Assembly (NCBI GenBank): GCA_036752345.1
Contig: DAIOSV010000044.1
Span: 1-18,464 of the forward strand
Source of the DNA: UBA1715 sp036752345
GTDB taxonomy: Bacteria > Bacteroidota > Bacteroidia > Bacteroidales > UBA1715
Direction: 5' to 3'
DNA length: 18,464 nt
Shown here: in pieces, positions 14,035 to 18,464 of the stretch
Layout: the number at the start of each line of letters is the position of its first letter
Numbering within the stretch: the first letter of the stretch is position 1
The notes under the pieces: model-generated
Database searches by the model: none
What the model saw: only the letters and a program-made list of their open reading frames with translations
Told to the model about the DNA's origin: nothing
Program-made: the position numbers and the translations under genes

Positions 14035-17000
14035 GCAACTTCTTCAATAGAATCCTGGTCAACGTACCAGATATATCCGCAAGGATTATAGCCCATAAGT
14101 GAGAGAATATCGAGGTATTCTCTCATTTGTTTTTTATAGCTGGCATATTTCCCCGTCCCTGTTTTGTAGTCTATAATCACCACTTGTTTCCCTTTTATCA
14201 TAATTCTATCGGGGCGACGAGTATCGGGGTCTATCTTTCTTTTTTTGCTGTTGGTTTCGTCTGAAACCTGTTCTTTGTATTCATTGGTAAGCAAAATGGC
14301 TTGTTCGGTAGTAATCACATCCCATTGTGTATCGTCAAACCAAGGTGCAACTTGTGGGTTGGAAATCAGGGTTTGAATGTATTGTTGTAGTTCTGCTTTC
14401 TCGTCTATTGTGTAGAGTTCGGGAGGGCAGGTTTGATTTATGGCGCGCGCTATGTCCTTGTTCGTGGTCACGTGTTCCATAATGGCATGGAGCAGATTCC
14501 CTTTCTCCGTTGACGTTTGCTTTTGCGTTACAAGTTCAGGAAATGTGTCGTAGCCCGAAACCGGCAACAATTTTGCGTTGTCTGCCGTTTCTATGGTATA
14601 TGAAGAAAGTGGAACAAATGTAATCTCACTCTTTTTCGCATGAACTTCCGATGGCATTGGTTCGCCAAATCGGAATGTAGAGTCATCGCTCTCGCCAAAT
14701 CCAAGTTGTTGAATAATCTCGTTAAACACCGTTACGGTTACCGAAGGATTTTTGTCACTGTTTTTATATCCTTCATAAATGTACAATTCCTCGCGTGGGC
14801 GGGTGCAGGCAACGTAAAGCGCATTTATGTTGTCAATCTCTAAATTGTAGAGTTCTTCAACGTATTCGTCTTTAAAGTTAGTGTTAGTCATGTTGCCATT
14901 CAGCTTCACTATAGGGAGTTCGGTGTATTCCGTTTTGTAAAGCGATCGCACGTCTTTGGGGTGTGATTTTATGAATTTTGGCATTATTACCACAGGATAT
15001 TCCAAGCCTTTTGATTTATGAATGGTGAGGGCATTCATGAAGCCCGGCGTGTTGTTTTGTTGCAAATAAGTCTTGTTTTTAATTTCTTCCCAATGCTCCA
15101 AAAAGTGCAGTATGTTTGTGTTGTTGTTTTGCGAATACCGGTATATAAGGTTTTGAAAATCAGTGATAAATGCCGCATCGGTTTCGCTTTCATTGAGGCG
15201 GAAGGTGCGGATAATTTCTTCGCACGTCTCAAAAAGCGACCTATTGCGTGAAATTGTGGGTTGTGGCAGTTCTTCTCCGGGATGAATGCCGTTGAAGGTG
15301 AATTTCAAAAATGACTCGAAAAACTGCGCATCTTTGTTCTCCTTATTCGCCACCATCAACCATTGCAGGTATGTGGTGATGAATTGCACTGCCGGCGAAT
15401 TGCTGAGCAACAAGGCTTCTTTGCTCATTATGGAAAGTTTGTCGGCATATTCGGGGAATTCCGTTTTCTTTTCGTTGAAAAACGTAACCAAATCGCATAT
15501 GTCGGAGTTGCGATAGCACAGAAATGCAATGTCTTCGGGCTTGCGTCCCATGTCAAACAGCGAGATTACTTTCTGGAAAATTTCTTCAAGTATTGGGTCT
15601 TCTTCTTCGTTTTCCTTCGCTTCTTTGAGGTCTATCAGCTTAATTTCTACGCAGCCTTTTTTTGCCGACTGTTTCGTTTTTTTAGGGATATCTTGTATGC
15701 AATCTGCGTAAATATCGGTAATGGCGCCAAAAATGGAATCTTGTGCGTCGGCAGTTTCCGCAGGGGCATAACTGTCGTTGAATTTGCCGTCAACGAATTT
15801 TGAGTAGTGCGTAAAAAACGCATTATTAAAATCAACGATGTTCTGAAAACTTCTGTAGTTGCAGTTTTTTACCTCATTGGCGGTTTGTTGGTTGTGCTTG
15901 CTTAAATTGTGCATCAAGCGCCAGTCGCCGTTGCGGAAGCGATAGATAGATTGTTTTACGTCGCCAATTATGAGCGCGTGGTTTTCGCCGCCGGGCAAGT
16001 TTTGCACGATAGGACTGAAATTTTTCCATTGCATTTTTGATGTGTCTTGAAACTCATCAATCATGATGTGCTCTATGTATTGGCCAATTTTTTCATAAAT
16101 AAATGGCGTGTCGCTATTGTCAATAATCGTTTGGAGAAATTTGTTGGCATAGCCTATGAGAAACGAGTTTTCCTCGCGACAGTAGGCGTTAAGCCCTTCT
16201 TTTATGTATTGCGAAAGAATAATGCCTTGCTCGTTTTTTATAATCTGCTGTTTGGTGTTGAACGCCCGCAATTCTTCCGATGTGTCGGGATTCATTTCCT
16301 GTACAATTTTTCTCAAAATATCAGGAAACGTGGAGTTGTAGAGCATTTCTATTTCGGCAGTTTTGCCTTTGCTCGGTTTCACGTTGTCTGCCTCACACAC
16401 TTCATCACTGAGAGGTTTACTGAGGTCTTTGTTTTGCAGTTTCAGCAAGGTGGTGAGTTTGCTTCTCGATTTTTGTTTGAAATCGACAGAAACATCTAAT
16501 CCAGCTTCTTGAATTAATCTGAGCGCTTCTGTTGCTTTTTGCACAAGAGCGGCTTCATGGTTTTTTGCAAAGGTCTTATTTTCTTCTTTGAATAGCGCAA
16601 AGAGCTTTTGCAGCTTTTCGGTATCAATAGGAGTGTTGGCGTAGGCATCTTGATACGATTCGTTGAAGAAATTTTTACTCTCGTTTTTTATGGCTTTTTT
16701 GATGTCGGTGTTTTTGTTTTCTTCAAGATCGCTTAGGGCAAATGTGACAAGGGCTTTTTGCAATTCCTCGTTTTGGAGCGAGTTCACCAGTAAATCGTGG
16801 GTAACCGTTTCCAACACGTTTTCATTGTCGAGAACGAGGTTGAATTTTGGTGGCAAACCCAAGTCTTTTGCAAAGTTGCGAATCACGTTTTGGGTAAACG
16901 AGTCGATGGTTTCAATGTAGAAAAATGAGTAATTGTGCAAAATTTCTTTGCAGAGGGCAAACGCTTTTTCTCGCACTTCTTTTTCGGAAAAGCCCATTGC

Positions 17001-17249
17001 CATTAGCTGTGACATGTAGTCCGGCTTGTCGTTGGCGGCATCTCGTTCTTCAAACGAAAGTTTGTACAATGCACTCAAAAAACGATGTTTCATTTCGCCA
17101 CAGGCATTGTTTGTGAAAGTCACCGCCAAGGTCTTTCTATAATTTTTAAAATCTTGAAACAACAACTTTATGTACTCAAACGTAAGCCGGTAGGTCTTGC
17201 CCGAGCCTGCCGATGCTTTGTATATTTGAAGAGAATTGAGAGTAGCCAT
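14031..17249 (-). CDS. addA: RecB/AddA-type UvrD-family helicase with C-terminal nuclease
   Basis: 1072-residue helicase-nuclease for processing double-strand DNA ends before recombination. SF1A motifs: Walker A ASAGSGKT (12-19), motif Ia TFTNNACGEMKHR (about 45-57), IDSFTQ (about 118), Walker B IDEFQDTS (about 398-405), VKQSIYRFRNGD (about 432), motif V TIHKSKGLEYP (about 742-752) and motif VI ALYVACTRPREELY (about 810-823). A RecB-like nuclease follows: EKGNLLHAIMEH (about 915), then a PD-(D/E)xK core with RPDRIMIKG, IDYKTG near 1028 and QMREY. Both activities look intact. An AddB partner usually lies next to addA in this group but none is upstream here. The alternative label is generic 'UvrD-helicase domain protein'. 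The ATG at 17249 directly precedes the first beta strand. Confidence 0.9.
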   Translation of the reverse strand: MATLNSLQIYKASAGSGKTYRLTFEYIKLLFQDFKNYRKTLAVTFTNNACGEMKHRFLSALYKLSFEERDAANDKPDYMSQLMAMGFSEKEVREKAFALCKEILHNYSFFYIETIDSFTQNVIRNFAKDLGLPPKFNLVLDNENVLETVTHDLLVNSLQNEELQKALVTFALSDLEENKNTDIKKAIKNESKNFFNESYQDAYANTPIDTEKLQKLFALFKEENKTFAKNHEAALVQKATEALRLIQEAGLDVSVDFKQKSRSKLTTLLKLQNKDLSKPLSDEVCEADNVKPSKGKTAEIEMLYNSTFPDILRKIVQEMNPDTSEELRAFNTKQQIIKNEQGIILSQYIKEGLNAYCREENSFLIGYANKFLQTIIDNSDTPFIYEKIGQYIEHIMIDEFQDTSKMQWKNFSPIVQNLPGGENHALIIGDVKQSIYRFRNGDWRLMHNLSKHNQQTANEVKNCNYRSFQNIVDFNNAFFTHYSKFVDGKFNDSYAPAETADAQDSIFGAITDIYADCIQDIPKKTKQSAKKGCVEIKLIDLKEAKENEEEDPILEEIFQKVISLFDMGRKPEDIAFLCYRNSDICDLVTFFNEKKTEFPEYADKLSIMSKEALLLSNSPAVQFITTYLQWLMVANKENKDAQFFESFLKFTFNGIHPGEELPQPTISRNRSLFETCEEIIRTFRLNESETDAAFITDFQNLIYRYSQNNNTNILHFLEHWEEIKNKTYLQQNNTPGFMNALTIHKSKGLEYPVVIMPKFIKSHPKDVRSLYKTEYTELPIVKLNGNMTNTNFKDEYVEELYNLEIDNINALYVACTRPREELYIYEGYKNSDKNPSVTVTVFNEIIQQLGFGESDDSTFRFGEPMPSEVHAKKSEITFVPLSSYTIETADNAKLLPVSGYDTFPELVTQKQTSTEKGNLLHAIMEHVTTNKDIARAINQTCPPELYTIDEKAELQQYIQTLISNPQVAPWFDDTQWDVITTEQAILLTNEYKEQVSDETNSKKRKIDPDTRRPDRIMIKGKQVVIIDYKTGTGKYASYKKQMREYLDILSLMGYNPCGYIWYVDQDSIEEVA

Positions 17250-17281
17250 TTTTGAAAAATTTCATAAATGTAGGAAAAATT

Positions 17282-17309
17282 TTATGAGTTATGAATTATG
17301 GGTTATGAA
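17282..17309. repeat. four tandem heptanucleotides (TTATGRR)
   Basis: TTATGAG, TTATGAA, TTATGGG, TTATGAA run head to tail without gaps. Similar ATTCATAA-type heptads are, from memory, scattered in many Bacteroidota genomes. The array lies 33-60 nt upstream of the addA start. Length change by slippage would shift the spacing of its promoter. Confidence 0.75.
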
Positions 17310-17321
17310 TTGGTTAATTGG

Positions 17322-17362
17322 TAGAGACGTCACACAATATGGATAAATGTTGCACGTCTTTA
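17322..17362. repeat. dyad TAGAGACGT / ACGTCTTTA
   Basis: A 9-bp inverted repeat (17322-17330 with 17354-17362, one G-T pair) surrounds a 23-nt loop. It resembles the GTAGAGACG...CGTCTCTAC intergenic repeats of Bacteroidota in decayed form (from memory). Its right side, TGTTGCACGTCTT (17348-17360), recurs as TGTTGAACGTCTT at 17436-17448 (12 of 13 bases). Confidence 0.5.
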
Positions 17363-17471
17363 TTCAAAGGCGAAATTTCACTAATACCCTTTACGTTATG
17401 CTGGCAGTTGTGTGGCGTCTGTACTTTTTGGGTGTTGTTGAACGTCTTACGCTTATTCGGTTAGGATTTTA

Positions 17472-17567
17472 TTGCCCGTAGGGCATTCATTTTATTAGCA
17501 ACGAAACATACCATCCCTTTTTTGTCGGTAGGACATACATTGTAATAGTTATGATGCACAACCGTCC
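17472..17567. repeat. two diverged copies of a ~50-bp unit
   Basis: Unit 1 (17472-17516) and unit 2 (17522-17567) share TTG-C-GTAGG-CAT-CATT, then TAG and a closing ACC-TCC, with many scattered matches over about 46 positions and a period of 50. This suggests an old tandem duplication or two members of a dispersed repeat family. The first unit contains the short palindrome GCCCGTAGGGC. Confidence 0.5.
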
Positions 17568-17617
17568 TTTTCCGATAGACCAAACATATACCAAAGTCGT
17601 ACTTTGTTCGACTCTTG

Positions 17618-17656
17618 TTCGCAAATTTGCGAAGGTGAGTAAACCGAGAGTAAACC
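17618..17656. repeat. 16-bp perfect palindrome plus 9-bp direct repeat
   Basis: TTCGCAAATTTGCGAA (17618-17633) is a perfect palindrome. GAGTAAACC then occurs twice (17637-17645 and 17648-17656, period 11), and TTCGCAAA recurs just after. The block may be a protein-binding site or the tip of a decayed mobile repeat. No neighbouring gene obviously uses it. Confidence 0.45.
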
Positions 17657-17903
17657 AAGGTTCGCAAAAAAGGGGTGAAATGCCGTTAGAGAAACCAAGA
17701 AAAATCATTACTGAAATTTTATACTCCGTCGTTTTTGTGATTTTTTCACTTGGCAATCGTAGTTTTTTTAATAGATTTGTAGTCAATAAATAAAGTAAAC
17801 TTTAAGAAAAAGAAAATATAATATAATTTTTTAGTATAAATATAGCGTATTGCTATTTGTTCCAAGCACATTGAAACCTGAGAAATTTCGATAAGAAAAT
17901 TTG

Positions 17904-18064
17904 GGATACAAACAAAGCAATTGCTCACGGAAGCGTGGGCGTTTCTTGTTGTATCCTAACAGCGATTCTCAGGGCTGCAATGTGGACAGGATTCGTCCAC
18001 GTGCTGTTTTTAAGAATCGCTTCTTCATTTTAGGAACTTTGGCAGTGCATCAATAGTAAACTGC
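17904..18064 (+). ncRNA. three consecutive hairpins; candidate structured leader or small RNA
   Basis: Hairpin 1 (17904-17956): GGATACAA pairs with TTGTATCC, and inside it GCTCACG pairs with CGTGGGC (one G-U) around a GAAG tetraloop. Hairpin 2 (17961-18021): a 9-bp outer stem AGCGATTCT/AGAATCGCT encloses an inner stem GTGGAC/GTCCAC extended by UG, A-U and GC pairs past a bulged A, with a 7-nt loop. Hairpin 3 (18042-18064): GCAGT/ACTGC with a 13-nt loop, ending 2 nt before the ATG at 18067. The stems are GC-richer than the surrounding DNA. No U-run follows hairpins 1 or 2, so simple terminators are unlikely. No known RNA family is recognised. It may be a regulatory leader of the ORF at 18067 or an independent small RNA. 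No clear promoter was found. Confidence 0.5.
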
Positions 18065-18066
18065 AA

Positions 18067-18381
18067 ATGATAACACAAGACAATTTAGCCTCATTACTAG
18101 ATAAAATCGGTTTTTCCATGTCAAAAAATGTGTATTCAAAAAGATACACATCAGGTGCAAGTATAGAGGTTGATTTTAATAAGAAAAAAATAACATATTT
18201 ACCATTAGATAAGGATTTTACGGAAGGTAAATTTCCAACAAAAGAAAAACAATCAAAAGGATTTGTAGTTCACAGAGAAACGACATTGAATTTTAATGCA
18301 AACGAAAGTTTTGTATGTTTGATTTGTGTTCATTTTTATAGAGACCCACTGTTGTTGTTACGGTGGCGTTATAAAAAATAA
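18067..18381 (+). pseudogene. truncated N-terminus of a large restriction-modification (N6-methylase type) protein
   Basis: The 104-residue ORF starts MITQDNLASLLDKIGF, followed by a basic segment with VDFNKKKITY and then LNFNANESFV with CVH at 87-89. This order recalls the first ~90 residues of large Eco57I/N6-adenine methylase-type restriction enzymes of Bacteroidota and Helicobacter, which have an 'MIT..NL...L..L.F' start and an 'NF..NE.FV..ECVH' block. The match is from memory, without alignment. Family members are many hundreds of residues long. Here the conserved Glu of ECVH is Ile, and after His89 the sequence turns into a Leu/Arg-rich tail and a stop. No other frame continues the protein. 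The likely reading is a gene fragment cut by an insertion or rearrangement near 18333. A genuine small protein is possible but less likely. Confidence 0.45.
18346..18366 (+). repeat. 7-bp hairpin at the presumed junction
   Basis: CCACTGT (18346-18352) pairs with ACGGTGG (18360-18366), with one G-U pair and a 7-nt loop. It lies in the unrelated tail of the truncated ORF, just after the point where homology ends. It could be the subterminal hairpin of an inserted element. Confidence 0.35.
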
Positions 18382-18419
18382 TTGTGCTGGTTGTCGTTAT
18401 GCACAGAACATTTTGCATT

Positions 18420-18448
18420 TTGTGAATAGCAGGTTCTTTCTATATTTG
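18420..18448 (+). promoter_or_regulatory. Bacteroidota-type promoter for a gene starting at the window edge
   Basis: TTG at 18420-18422, an 18-nt spacer, and TATATTTG at 18441-18448, an exact TAnnTTTG match. The spacer is one base shorter than the usual 19-21. The final three bases (18462-18464) are ATG, 13 nt after the box, and may be the start of the next gene. Confidence 0.45.
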
Positions 18449-18464
18449 CATATCTCTTGAGATG

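Larger units (their letters stand above)
17250..18066. other. 817-bp spacer without a convincing gene
   Basis: The spacer separates addA from the ORF at 18067. Several open frames of 60-99 codons exist on both strands (for example minus 17487-17786 and plus 17551-17793), but they overlap each other on repeat-like DNA, have no recognisable domain and no good promoter. They are treated as repeat-associated noise. Left to right it holds a heptad array, a long dyad, two 50-bp units, a 16-bp palindrome, a very AT-rich stretch (about 17760-17900) and a cluster of RNA-like hairpins. No tRNA was found. Confidence 0.6.

Noticed and set aside
17472..17567. Two ~46-bp units with 50-bp period as a minimal CRISPR array
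   Set aside because: Only two units, with diverged sequence throughout, only a 5-nt separator, and no cas genes.
17600..17640. GTTCGACTC (17606-17614) as the T-loop of a tRNA
   Set aside because: The flanking bases do not form a 5-bp T stem and no acceptor or anticodon arm can be built.
17955..18040. Hairpin 2 region, with outer CCTAA and TTAGG, as an integron attC site
   Set aside because: The required R'' (RYYYAAC) and R' (GTTRRRY) core pair is not present as a matching pair, and no integrase is in the window.
18323..18460. 45-codon open frame with several Cys residues overlapping the end of the truncated ORF in the +1 frame
   Set aside because: No start codon, no domain, and it does not continue the expected restriction-modification sequence; likely non-coding leader DNA.

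Overview
The window is an AT-rich stretch of a Bacteroidota chromosome, most likely from the order Bacteroidales. The evidence is two type IX secretion (T9SS) components side by side (a PorX-type response regulator with a PglZ domain, and a PorW/SprE-type TPR lipoprotein), a split MacB efflux pump, and promoters of the Bacteroidota TAnnTTTG type. It looks like a draft assembly: 100 N's at 9664-9763 are flanked by identical 55-bp sequences, which is most simply an unmerged contig overlap.

Minus-strand block, 148-9554. Read in the direction of transcription (right to left) this is porW/sprE, porX, then a compact tolC-macA-macB(ATPase)-macB(permease) efflux set, then tsaE. The efflux genes overlap or nearly touch (4-nt overlap, then 12-nt and 2-nt gaps) and must be one transcript. 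porX has its own -7-like box. tsaE, which completes the t6A tRNA-modification machinery, follows macB after 51 nt. A TolC-MacAB tripartite pump thus sits between porX and tsaE.

Plus-strand block, 9944-14034. A 553-aa lipoprotein resembling DUF4836 proteins and a 129-aa hotdog thioesterase form a two-gene operon behind a good promoter (TTG-N20-TATATTTG). A long-chain acyl-CoA synthetase follows behind its own probable promoter. A thioesterase next to an acyl-CoA ligase suggests fatty-acid or acyl-CoA turnover.

Minus-strand gene, 14031-17249. This is a RecB/AddA-type helicase-nuclease that converges on the acyl-CoA synthetase; the two stop codons share one TTAA. No AddB partner lies upstream inside the window.

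Right end, 17250-18464. An 817-bp spacer without a convincing gene holds decayed repeats: a heptanucleotide tandem array in the addA upstream region, a long dyad, two diverged 50-bp units and a 16-bp perfect palindrome. Next come three consecutive hairpins (17904-18064) ending 2 nt before an ORF. Residues 1-89 of that ORF look like the N-terminus of a large restriction-modification (N6-methylase type) protein, but the frame diverges and stops at 18381. After it lie a further hairpin, a Bacteroidota promoter and an ATG on the last three bases. This edge looks like the beginning of an accessory or defence region and is the least explained part of the window.
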